This document shows positions 50,580 through 61,276 of a stretch of DNA of 64,000 nt, piece after piece. The DNA lies in contig NC_063155.1 of the NCBI RefSeq assembly GCF_020921035.1, forward strand, positions 21,409,311-21,473,310, in the 5' to 3' direction. The notes below the pieces were generated by a model. The model worked only from the letters and a program-made list of their open reading frames with translations, searched no databases and was not told the origin of the DNA. A program made the translations under genes and the position numbers. The stretch is from Rhodamnia argentea (Eukaryota; Streptophyta; Magnoliopsida; Myrtales; Myrtaceae). Numbering within the stretch: position 1 is the stretch's first letter; each line of letters begins with the position of its first letter.

Positions 50580-53058
50580 ATGCTGAAATTCAATCGATTG
50601 ATGGGTCGAAGCTCCGCGAACAGAGCATCGGCTCTGCGTTCTAAGTTGTTCGCACGCGATGAGGAGCTCGTCGCCTCTCTGCCTCCACCCCATTTGGCCC
50701 AGAGGACCTCGACTCGCTTCCTCGACATTTACCAGGTTATCTCTGCTTGTCCTTCTCGGCATCGACTCGAGTTGAATCTGGTCGTACGTGAATGTTGTTG
50801 AGCTGATTTTTTTTTTTTTTTGACCTTTTCCATTTGGCGTTTCTGGGGTGTAGATGGGAAACAAAGCAGCGATGGAAAAGGAACGTGCCCGGCTGTAAGC
50901 TTTTTTTTTTGTTCTTGTCCTGTTTCTGTAAATCATGAGTTCCTGTGACCGGCGATGTGTTTGAAATTCGATGGGTGGTGTGCGACGTGGTGTAGGACAG
51001 TGCGGATGAGATGAACAGAGGCTATTTTGCTGATATGTCGGAGCTTCAGAAGCATGGTGGTAAGGTAATTTAGTGATTCGTTGGTATCAAGCTCACTTCA
51101 CAGCCTTAGTTGTCGGTTTTGTACTGGGATCTCACGTATTGCGAGGGCTTCGATGCTTGATTTCAGAAACTATCCTTCATTTTGCAGCATTGATAGCCAG
51201 AGTTCCAATTATTTTGATATAGAGTGGAAAGGATATTTCCAGTAAATCATACCTAATGGCCTTTTTTGTTCTTGAGTATGGCAATGGACTGTTCATTGAC
51301 CTTTGCCTTGACATCTTGGAGTCCTGTAAATTTTCTGAGTCAAACAGTCTGACTTGAACATTTGTAACTCTATGCTGGATGAATGATGACTATCTTATTT
51401 GAAGGAACATCCAGTGTGTGCGCATTTTGCGAAACAGAAACTGATTGCATGGCTATATACATTCTTGACTATGTGGACTGTGCGAACCTAGCAAGTCGAA
51501 TGCATAATTATGTATTTTTTTTTTGTCCTGTTATCTGTGTAGCCAATGTTGTTAGCTTTTCGATAGTACTATGGTGCAGATTGCAATGGCGAATAAAATC
51601 ATAACTCCAGCGGTGGCAGCTATAAAGTTTCCCGTCATTGAAGTCGATCGATCAGATGGACAAAGTTTCAAGCTGCCCATCAGCAGCAGTGGCAAAAAGG
51701 TCGATCAGAACATGTCATCTGTCCCTAAGGCTACTTTGTTATGTCTGTCGTTCCGGAGAAGCTCCCAGGTAGGTTAAACGAATTCTATTTTAGAAGAAAG
51801 ATAACTCACTACCGAAATTGGGTGCATCTCTGCAGCATGTAGGGGCTTGCTTTCATGTGATGATGGCAGCTAAAAATTTTGTTGCAGCTATGCATTGCCT
51901 TCTTTCCTCTATCATCAGCAAATTTCGTTGAGTTTGATTACCAAAAGGATATTTCAGAGAAACTAAGTGCTTATGATGATGGCTTAGTTCTTTTATGGAT
52001 TGGTTTAGAATGCAAACATCCTATTTACACAGATGAAAAATATCAATGGAGTCTCTACGGTGTCATTGCATGTTTAAGCTTGCTCCTTGTTTATGTTTTC
52101 TTTTCCAGTGTGCTAGTTCTACCAAGGTGATTTTTCTTGATCCATCACTTATTATTATCACTGGAACAATTTGTCTACTTGGCAGGCAATGATCGATTCT
52201 TGGGGTGTGCCTTTTCAAAATGCTTTCCGTGATAAAGAGGAGGTGCATCTTTATGAGGTAAAGGAACAATCTTTCTTTGTCCACCTTAATTGAGAGAAAT
52301 TAAGCTGCTTCATTTATTTGCTCCTAAATCTGATTAAAACCTGAAAGAAAAATGAAGAGAACTGATGCTTCTCTTGAATCTTTTTCTCTGTGTTACTTGG
52401 AGCGGAATGTCAAGTCATTTTCTAAGCCAGAAGAGACTTATGTTGAGGGTTAAGCCTCATTCCTCCTTTATGATGGCTCCATCCATCCCTGGCAGACCTG
52501 GGGAGCATAGATGGCACTTGCTGTTTGTGATCACCTCAGAACACATGCTGCTAATATGTTCACTAATTATTGCTTCACTTCCATGTGATTGTTCTTCATG
52601 GTGAACTTTTTGGCCGAAAAAGGCTCGATTGAGTTATTTATGTTTTGTTGACTGATGATCCTGTTCAGGTGTCCCTCATTGATACGTGGTTATTATGTCG
52701 GAAGCCAATTAAGCAATTGCTTCTCCGGGTTATGAGAAAACCCAAAAGCGAGGATAATCAAGGTCCACTCAGAAGGCAGATTGTCTATTCGTTTGGAGAC
52801 CATTACTACTTCAGGAAAGAACTCAAAATATTGAACCTCCTCACTGGGTACAGATCTTCAAATTCCCTTGCTCATTCGCTGGCTATCTGACCTTTCTTTC
52901 TTTTGTTTTTACCTGAGCATTGGCATTGTGTTCTCTTCAGGTACGTATTCTTGCTCGACAGATTTGGAAGGATTAGATGGCAAGGCTTTGGATCAGCAAC
53001 TCCAGAGGAGCTGCCCTCCCTTCTCTCTTGCGCATCCCTTCTTTTGGAAGAAAAGTAA
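50580..53058 (+). CDS. Mitochondrial ATP synthase assembly factor, ATP10 type
   Basis: Seven exons (50580-50735, 50854-50894, 51001-51064, 51580-51768, 52186-52257, 52669-52847, 52941-53058) give 272 aa. The first exon is rich in Arg, Ser and Ala with few acids (KFNRLMGRSSANRASALRSK), as expected of a mitochondrial presequence. Conserved ATP10 stretches follow: DEMNRGYFADM, ATLLCLSFRRSSQ, EVSLIDTWLL, and near the end QIVYSFGDHYYFRKELK, NLLTGYVFLLDRFGRIRWQG and ATPEELPSLL. Known for the family: yeast ATP10 is an inner-membrane protein that chaperones an Fo subunit during ATP synthase assembly; the fold is thioredoxin-like but the redox cysteines are not needed. Exon 2 is only 41 bases, and its join with exon 3 (LADEMNR) fixes the acceptor at 51000. 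Confidence 0.93.
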
Positions 53059-53830
53059 GGCCGCAAAAAGTTTTTGCCGGATTGCACCCTTCTTTGTGCT
53101 GAACATTTTCCCCCAAGCCTGTTCGCATCGAACTTCTGTTAAATTAACACTTAGATGGCCATAAAAATACATATTTGGCACTTCAACTTAGGGCCACAGA
53201 TTTTTTGGAGATGGTTTGTGTTCTTGAGAGAAATAATTCCAGGCGATGAGTGGACATGTCCATGTTGTCTGTAGATCGCCCGCATACTGTACTTACAACA
53301 AATCAGCAATCCAGGTTTTCAAACTGTAAGCACGGAAGATATCTTAGGTGTTCGTGCACTAATCACGGACATTAATCTCATATCTGGTGTGCTTCTTCTC
53401 CCTACCTTCATGTTAGTAGTTAGGATAAAATTCAGGATAAGATAAATATCTAATCATGTGTCTTGGCACGGATAAAAATATCAATGAAGGAAGTGAGATA
53501 TAGATGGATAGGATTTCTTATATTCATGATATAAAATTTATTTTTTTCGAATAACAAACTTCTTAAATTTATAAAATTATAATAATCTTTGATATCTAAT
53601 ATAAAAAAATGAATTTCAAAATAAAAAGATAACAAGGATTCCCACTCCTATTTGTTCCTATTTTTATCTGTATTATTTGACTTTCTTCTATCCTATAATA
53701 TACGGTTTTTGTATATATTATGAATATTAGTATAGTTTATTATTTATTAAATTTACTAAGGAAAGATGGAAGGGAATAAAAAATAAATAAAAAAAGAGGG
53801 AAAATAATAATAAAATAAGTAAATATAAAT
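53059..53830. other. Intergenic DNA downstream of ATP10
   Basis: Starts with the probable ATP10 3' untranslated region. From about 53400 it becomes strongly A/T-rich with no coding frame. Confidence 0.4.
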
Positions 53831-54260
53831 GAAGTAGGCTAGAGTGTCGAAACACTATACTTCTGGGTATATGAGGTTGATGTTGTAGCTCATTTACATT
53901 TTTTGACATAGTCGAACATGCGGCTCTGGAATTAGACATGGCCAAATGGAACCGTGGGCCCGGAATTGGCCCGTTGACCGGGTCCACGGTTCCAACCCGA
54001 ACCGGAACCGCCGGTTCCAGGGCCGGTTCCAACCCACTTAAAAAAAAAAATGGAGGAGGCTTGGGGGAAAAGAGCAATTTGGGCCTCGGAGCCGGAACCA
54101 GCAGTTCCACCTTTTTTAGGAACCGGCCACCTCTATCTAGAATGATGCAACTAGCTCCTTGGTATTTAAGATTTAGATCGTGCATTAATTATGGATGGAT
54201 TTATCAATGGAGGTTATCTCTATTTGTGAATTTGGGATTTAGCAGTGGATCGTGAGATGT
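53831..54260. repeat. Dispersed repeat with a C/G-rich GGTTCC core
   Basis: The stretch at about 53935-54035 is built from variations of GGAACCG and CGGTTCC (for example CCGAACCGGAACCGCCGGTTCC), partly palindromic, and another copy of the word lies at 54080-54130. Similar GGTTC-type words occur at 4200-4340 and 50235-50345. It looks like a dispersed repeat family, not a gene; the open frames on both strands have low-complexity products. Confidence 0.4.
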
Positions 54261-55359
54261 CTTACCATATTCTTTTGTGCATTTTCAAAGTTCATTTACA
54301 TCAATATATGGTTCATACTAAAGAATAGACATGATACGATATTAGCTTTCTTATTGCGATTCATCAAATAAATGTATACGATTTAGCAAATTTCGTGGAT
54401 TTCAAATAATATCCTATCTAGTTCATCCTAGTTAGAAATCAAAATGACCAAACGCAGTCTTGATGATATCAACACGAAATGGAAGTTTTTGCCTGAACTA
54501 GTGATAGTTCTACTCGATGGTTATTTTCTTAGTTGAAAGTCGAAAAGTTCCTAAATTCGTGTGGAGATGAATAGCCTCGGACATATTGTAAATTACTTTA
54601 GGAAATTATTAATTCGTACATATTGATTTATATATACACACAATATGTACAACTAATAGATATTTCAAAAGTTGCTTTATGATGCGGTCAACTGGTCAAA
54701 AGCTAATGCCGAAGTGGCATTCGGGTCCTCATTTCTTGATTAGGCAAATTTGTCCTCAATTATCAAGGTTCTCGTGAAAAGGCCACAACTTTTACGCAAG
54801 TGACAAACATAACCATCGTTAGACTTTGCTTACATGTCAAGCCATCCCGTCTCTCTAAAATGATCGGTTGTATCGCTTAAAATAATTATTCAATAAAAAA
54901 AATATTTTTATTATCGACAACATTTTATGTTTTTATTTTTTTGTTGATGAGGAGAATATTTTCTCTTTAGCTCGAGAACCTAAGCTCCAAATCGAGATAA
55001 AAAAAAACAAAAAACAAAAAACAAATCCTAATCCCCAACATTGAAATTGCAACATGCTCAGCCCCCCCCCACCTCCTCTCCTCAATCTTGTTTGACGAAA
55101 CCTTAGCTCGGTCGGACGACGTGGTTTTTCTTTTTTTTATTAAAATGAGGGGCAGCATGTTTGTTTTAAGTTAAATCTAGTCTTTAGCTACGTTGGTGTT
55201 GTGACGGTCATCGTTCCTCCATTTGACGGAGCGGATATCATACCGGTAAAAAAAGTCTAATCGTAATCGTAAATCTACTGATAAACAGATTTGTCTCGAA
55301 AGAAAAGTTTGAAAGCCTTTTACGGGACATTTGAGGAAATTTGGGAAACCAATTTTTCA
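54261..55359. other. Intergenic A/T-rich DNA
   Basis: No gene seen. A patch at 54867-54945 shares TATCGCTTAAAATAATTA-type words with 36345-36400, so part of a dispersed element is likely. A C run lies at 55064-55072. Confidence 0.35.
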
Positions 55360-55864
55360 AGAGTTGGTACAACAAAAAAAATCTCAAATTGATACATACC
55401 TGTGATAAATTTATCACAAACTAATTTTTTAACCACAAAAAATTTCAAACTAATATATCTGTAACAAATTTGCTCCAAAATTTTTTTTTACGATAAAAAA
55501 TTTCAAATTCGAACATCTGTGATCAATTTACCCTAAAATATTTTTTTTACCACGAAAAGTCTTAAATCGATATACTTGTGATCAATTTACCCTCTATTAG
55601 TTTCAGTTAAATTGAATTAATACAACGAAAAACTCCAAAACAATATACCTGTAAATAACAAAGAGTAGAAATCTCAAATTGATACACCCATCAACTGTCA
55701 TGTGTCATCCAACTCGGGAATTTGACGGTAAAATTTAACGAAAACTAACGAAAGGTAAATTTACCACAAGTGTAACAGTTTGAAATTTTTCGCGATAAAA
55801 AAAATAGTTTAAGGTAAATTTATCGCAAGTGTATTAGTTTGGGGTTTTTTTTTTGTGGTATTAA
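55360..55864. mobile_element. Inverted-repeat element made of short tandem units
   Basis: The left half holds about four copies of a unit running TCTCAAATTGATACA, CTGTGATAAATTTA and an A-rich spacer. The right half has the reverse complement twice (GGTAAATTTACCACAAGTGT, GGTAAATTTATCGCAAGTGT). The ends read TGGTACAACAAAAAAAA and its inverse near 55860. The centre has no gene. Similar in plan to the elements at 7905-8640 and 10015-10522. Confidence 0.6.
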
Positions 55865-55904
55865 TCTATTTTTCAAAAAGTTCGGGGTATTTTATAAGGC
55901 ACCC

Positions 55905-56250
55905 GAAAATTAGAGATGTCAAGCGAGTGGAATAGGTTATGTCATAAATGGTCTTATCCAAATTGACTTATTAACCCGTTTATGACCCCATTTATGCGCA
56001 ATACAAATTTCTTTACGCATGCCCAACCCAATTCATACTCGACCCATATCCAACCCGATTCATTTGCAACAAAGAGATTAGGTTAAATGAGTTAAATGGA
56101 TTTCAAATGGATTCAGAGCAGACCTATTTATGACTCGTTTATTTTGGCCTTCTAATTTTTAAACCCATTATGACTAGTGTGGGGATAAAGAGCGATCCAT
56201 TAGTGACCCCATTCAAACAAAAACGGGTTCATTAATGGGTTTTGAAGGCA
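55905..56250. repeat. Dispersed repeat rich in GACCCATTTATG-type words
   Basis: The words CCCGTTTATGACCCCATTTATG, CAACCCGATTCAT, GGGTTCATTAATGGG and their inverses recur several times in about 340 bases, giving partial inverted symmetry. Probably an old non-autonomous DNA transposon, just upstream of the aspartic protease gene. Confidence 0.4.
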
Positions 56251-56410
56251 GATTTTATCCCACGAACGGAAGTGGTGGGGCCCATTCTTGGGAAAGTTTC
56301 GTGTCTCTGCAAAATGGTTTTACTGATGAGGCGTGAAGTGAAGATTCGGATCTGTTTTGACTGCTCCACTTCGAACTTCCTAATCGTTCAATTCATTTCA
56401 AAGCTTCATT

Positions 56411-56411
<1 letters not shown>

Positions 56412-56456
<45 letters not shown>

Positions 56457-56457
56457 C
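56412..56457 (+). repeat. (CT)n then (CG)n compound microsatellite
   Basis: About fifteen CT units run directly into about seven CG units, ending some 60 bases before the start codon of the aspartic protease; probably within its leader. Confidence 0.95.
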
Positions 56458-56518
56458 CGCCATTCTTCTCCCAAGTCGAGAGCCGGCAAGCAGAACGGCG
56501 AGACACGAACCGGAGGAC

Positions 56519-59500
56519 ATGGCCGTGACCTCCGTCGTCACGTGGGCCCTGGTCGCCGCCCTCGCGCTGCTACCGTCGACGGCGGCGTTTCTCGGCGGCT
56601 TTCCGGCGGCGCTGACGCTCGAGAGGGCCTTTCCTCCCATCCGTAGCGTCGGACTGAGCCGGGTCAGGGATCGCGACAGGGCAAGGCATCGGAGGATGTT
56701 GCAGGCTTTCGATGGCGTGGTCGATTTCCCGATTGGAGGCACCTCCGATCCTTCTCTCCTCGGGTACTGAATTCGATCCTCTCGCGTGCTATCACTTGGG
56801 ATTTTGCTTCAGAACCTATGTGTCCTTCGCATGTCCGTTTAGTAACTTCGAATGCAGTTCATGCTTCGTGTGGAGCTAAGTTTGTCCACTGGAGCGGATT
56901 AGAGAAGTTTTAGGTTCTTCGTTCCATTTGATTTGACATCGTGTATGGTGCTGATTGTGTTTAGATTGTGGCTTCTTCTCTGTAGGCTGTATTATGCGAG
57001 AGTTCAATTAGGTACTCCTCCGAGGGAGTTCTATGTACAGATAGATACTGGAAGCGACCTTCTATGGGTCAGTTGCAGCTCCTGTAACGGCTGCCCTCGG
57101 ACAAATGCACTCAATGTATATATTTTAGCATTGCGTGTGTATTAACCTACACTTTCTAATGCTTAAAGTTTTAAAACTGAGTGAATGTCACTGGATGTGG
57201 TGCGACTCCCAATAGATGCCACTCCATGTTTTCGATCCGGGAAGCTCGTCCTCAGCTTCAGTAATGTCTTGCTTAGATGAAAGATGCAGTCCAGGAGTTC
57301 AAACATCGGATTCTGTATGTCCCACTCAGAGCAATTTGTGTAGTTACTCGCTTGCTTATGAAGATGGTAGTAGGGCTTCTGGATATTACGTGACAGACTT
57401 GCTTACATTCGACAAGATAGAAGGGAATGCTCTTGTGAATTCGTCAGCTGCTGTTATGTTTGGGTAAGCAAATCATAAACATGTCAAAGCAAGTTTGCTG
57501 ATCCTTCTCAATGAAACTGAAGGGGTTCTAGTTAATGTTATGGTGGATTGAGCAGGTGTAGCACTTCACAAACAGGGGACTTGCAAGAGGCAGCTAATAC
57601 AATTGATGGGATTTTTGGACTTGGGCAGCAGGAAACATCTGTTGTCTCTCAACTGGCTTTACTTGGAGTAGCTCCCCGAGCTTTCTCACACTGCTTGAGA
57701 GGAGATGGTGATGGTGGGGGTATACTAGTTCTTGGTGAAATAACGGATCCAAATATTGTCTACACTCCACTCGTGCCTTCACAGTAAGTTCATGGTGAAA
57801 AGGAAAGAATGTTGCGCATTGTTCTGAGAGTTTCAAATAAACCTGATATACATATTATGCTTTCTCTTCTTTTAGGAAGGCTTGATTGTGTAGCTCTGAA
57901 TGCTTGTAATCCGCATTGGTTAGTGTGCCAACTGGATGGTTCACAGCCTCTGAGATGTTGGAGCCTATGTTTCTGTGCTGTTGTGATGTAATATGTATTA
58001 AATTTGCCATCCCAACTAAGTTTTGCTTTAATTCTCATTCCAAGGATGAACTCAGTATGGCATTGATGCATGCATCTACAATGGGAAAGCTCCTTTTGGA
58101 TCCCTTTTGTACCATGTCAAAGTATTGTTGGTCTTAATCCTGTTCCTTAATCTGTGGACTTGCACTCGATGAATTTTGAGTGCTTCCACCTTCTGAAACA
58201 GCCACTTGTCAGTCTTATCCCACCTTCCAACTTCTTCTAATAGTACAAAATGTTTCAAATCATGTTGCATCTATGTTCATTTTACTGGGCTGCTTGTCCA
58301 ATTTGCAGGCCTTATTATAACTTGAATCTGCAAAGCATTTCCTTGAATGGTCAACCTCTCTCCATTGATCCATCAGTATTTGCAACAATCAGTGACCGGG
58401 GAACCATAGTTGACACAGGAACAACTTTGGCATACCTTGTTGAGGAAGCTTATGATACACTCGTCAACGCTGTAAGTTTTGGAAGAAAACAATGTTGCCT
58501 CCACATGCTTAAAATCTCACTGGGATAACTAGGTTAGAAAGTTAATTGTCCACCCAAGAGTTACAAAAAGTTCCGAAGAAGTCGGATTAAGGTTGCTGGC
58601 CAAACACCATTACTATACCTGTTTGTTTCATGCAGATTGCAATCGGTGTTTCTCAAACTGCGCACATGATCATTAACGAGGGAAATCACTGTTTTTTCCC
58701 TACCTCCAAGTCAGTCTTTGTTACTTGATCTCTTCGTTCATTTTTATGAAGTCCCATTGGTTAAAAAAGCCACTACTGACATTAGGCTTTTGCATGTGCA
58801 GTGTTGTTGACATATTCCCTCAAGTCAGTCTTAATTTTGAAGGTGGGGCCTCAATGATTTTGAGCCCTCAGGAGTATCTTGTGCAGCAGAATTCTTTTGT
58901 AAGTGGTTAAAAATGATCAGAAGTCATGGTTCTGTCTATTTAGAGTCTCCAAAACATTCATGATGTATTTCAGTTGCTGAAAAGCTGCAACTTAAATTTT
59001 CTGGGATTTGGCTAATAATTGGATTGTGATTTGCAATGATTCCGTTTATGTGGCTTTATGTTGAGGACTGTGATTCTGGATTGTCATTGCATCAACAGGT
59101 TTCTTGTTCTTGTCTTGCTGCTGCTACACTGTAAGATTCGTTTGTCTAGTTGAGATCATGTAGATTTCTCCGGAAGAAGCTGTTGAATGCTGTAAACTAA
59201 AACTTGAAAGTCTATGTATTTGCTTCTCTATTCTCTTCCTGCGAAGCTGCATCAGATCTTGTCATAGGAGCCACTTAATTTTGCTTGGTGACATGGGCTG
59301 TTTGGTAGCGGACGCACTATGTTGACAGATGTTGTGAATATTGTCCTCACAGGATGGTTCTACAGTCTGGTGTATGGGCTTTTCAAAGGCTCAGGGCCAA
59401 GCTAGAACAATATTAGGAGGTGAGGTCCTCTGGTATATGTTTTATCCCTCTCCCCCCTCTTTCTGGCTTGAACCCTCTTGTGTAAGTTGAATTCAACTTT

Positions 59501-60431
59501 TTATTGCCTTGCCTCAAACAACTTCCATTTGTGTGTCTCCCAGTCTATACTGTTTTAATGTTTCCTAATAAATATGCAAATATCTTGTATGTGATTCCGC
59601 CTCACATGAATCAAAGGTGACCCAATCAGATGGATGAACTCATCCATATGAAGTTGACAATTTCCTAAAGAACGATTTTTGTTTCCCCCGCATGTGCCTC
59701 CATAAAGTTGGCGTGTTCAGTTCTCACTACTTTCAATTAATATAGCCCTGAAAAAAGAGATTTGTGAAGCATGACTGTTTCAGTTTGATTTTTGTTTATG
59801 CTTAGTGAAACGTGAGAACTTGGAAATGCTATAGATTGTATTTGAGGGCCATAGTTAGTTCTTATTCTTGGTTCTTGTGGACCTCAAGAAAAGACACTAT
59901 TGCGTTCTTCACATCGTGCTTATGACATAATGGATATGGTCCATGTGGATGTGCATACTTGGGGCTCTCTACTTCTAAAGCAATCAAGATTACTGCCCTT
60001 TTTCTACAGATCTTGTTCTGAAAAACAAAATCGTCGTATATGATCTTGCTGGTCAGCGGCTTGGATGGACTAACTACGACTGTAAGTTGCTTTCTCTTCA
60101 TCCCATATTGAGACTGAGCAAGAATCTTTTTAGGATGAGGTTGTCCATTTTTATAGTTGGTAGCAGGGTTTTCACAAAGCTTTAACAAGTGATTCCATCC
60201 TTTAAGCAAACAGTAAATTTTCCGTGTTCGCATAAATACATCTTCGCAGGTTCCCTCTCGGTCAATGTCTCCACAACTACCGGCAAGAGCCAAGGAGAGT
60301 ACTTCCATGCAGGGCAAATGAGTCGTAGCAGTGGTTCGGACAGGGTTGCACCTCATGAATCCACTCAATGGGGATTGAGTGTCTGTTTCGTCACCATATC
60401 CTTGCTCGGAAGTATTATTGGGCTTTGTTAA
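56519..60431 (+). CDS. Aspartic protease, A1 family, probable GPI anchor
   Basis: Ten exons (56519-56763, 56986-57115, 57216-57463, 57556-57783, 58309-58471, 58636-58709, 58802-58898, 59353-59419, 60010-60081, 60250-60431) give 501 aa. A signal peptide (about 1-23) and a basic propeptide-like stretch ([14 protein letters not shown]) precede the mature part. The two catalytic aspartates are in [11 protein letters not shown] (about residue 103) and DTGTTLAYL (about 319). The many cysteines after the first active site, around [10 protein letters not shown] and DERCSPG, are typical of atypical plant pepsins. There is no plant-specific insert. The C-terminal domain [16 protein letters not shown] leads to a Ser-rich stretch and a hydrophobic tail (residues about 480-501), as in GPI-anchored A36/A39-type enzymes. 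It is expected at the plasma membrane or cell surface. The substrate cannot be inferred. Confidence 0.93.
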
Positions 60432-61276
60432 CGTTAACGCTAGGAAAACATCCTATGTTGTTTCTATGCACCTTTCCTTTCGAGTGCAGAAACAGCCCTC
60501 TTTTTTCTCCATGACCCGTAGGGGGTAGGGGCCGGATTGGACATGGTGCAACTATGCAGCCAATGGCAGGGGATACCGTCTCCTCACATTTTCATTTTTC
60601 ATTTTCGCTTGGGAATTATTGTAATTTTTCTCCTTTCAACTGGGCTCGTTAAATCAATGTTGATTATATAAAATGTGGCTTTTGGGAGGCGGTAATTGTA
60701 CCGGATGCGAGTATTGGCTTCTCACACAAGGATGTCGATTGCAATGTTAACCAATGACATGACATCGATTGCATTCCCTATCTGTATGGAAAAAGCTTAA
60801 TAGGGCCTTGACATCTTTCCTCACCACCCTCAACAACTAATTTCAAATTCAAATCGAATGGCACATCTTTCAATCATAAAGCGAGAATGCCACAAAGCAT
60901 ATCCAAAGAAAGAAATTTGTCATCAGTTCCGCACACCACAACGATTCATATCTCGATTTTCATTTAGGAACATCACACCAACTGCATACGTAAACTTTCT
61001 TGCACATGCAGCTTTCTTCTGCACAATCAAGTAAATACCTCATCGGGAGGCCCTTTCAATATCAACATTCGCACCAGAAATGATAAACGAACATTAAACG
61101 GTTTCTAACGCAAAATCAGACGGTTGCCTAAGATGTCCCACACCAGTTCATAACTGAGTCTAATGTTTGTTTTCACATGAATCAAAAACCCAAAATGTAT
61201 GTCGCCTGAAGTGAGCAAGTGCCAAGTATATTTCCAAACAAAAAAAGGGAAAGTCCCTTCCTTGGTGCCCAACGCA
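60432..61276. other. Spacer between the protease and Argonaute genes
   Basis: The genes converge here, so both 3' untranslated regions probably fall in this stretch. No other feature seen. Confidence 0.45.

Noticed and set aside
56242..56742. Overlapping frames of over 100 codons on both strands near the aspartic protease start
   Set aside because: They are shadows of the G/C-rich first exon and of the CT/CG microsatellite. The frame starting at 56519 has the signal peptide and continues correctly into the next exon.
59862..60368. 168-codon minus-strand frame overlapping the last two exons of the aspartic protease
   Set aside because: It crosses two well-supported exons and an intron of the sense gene and matches no family.
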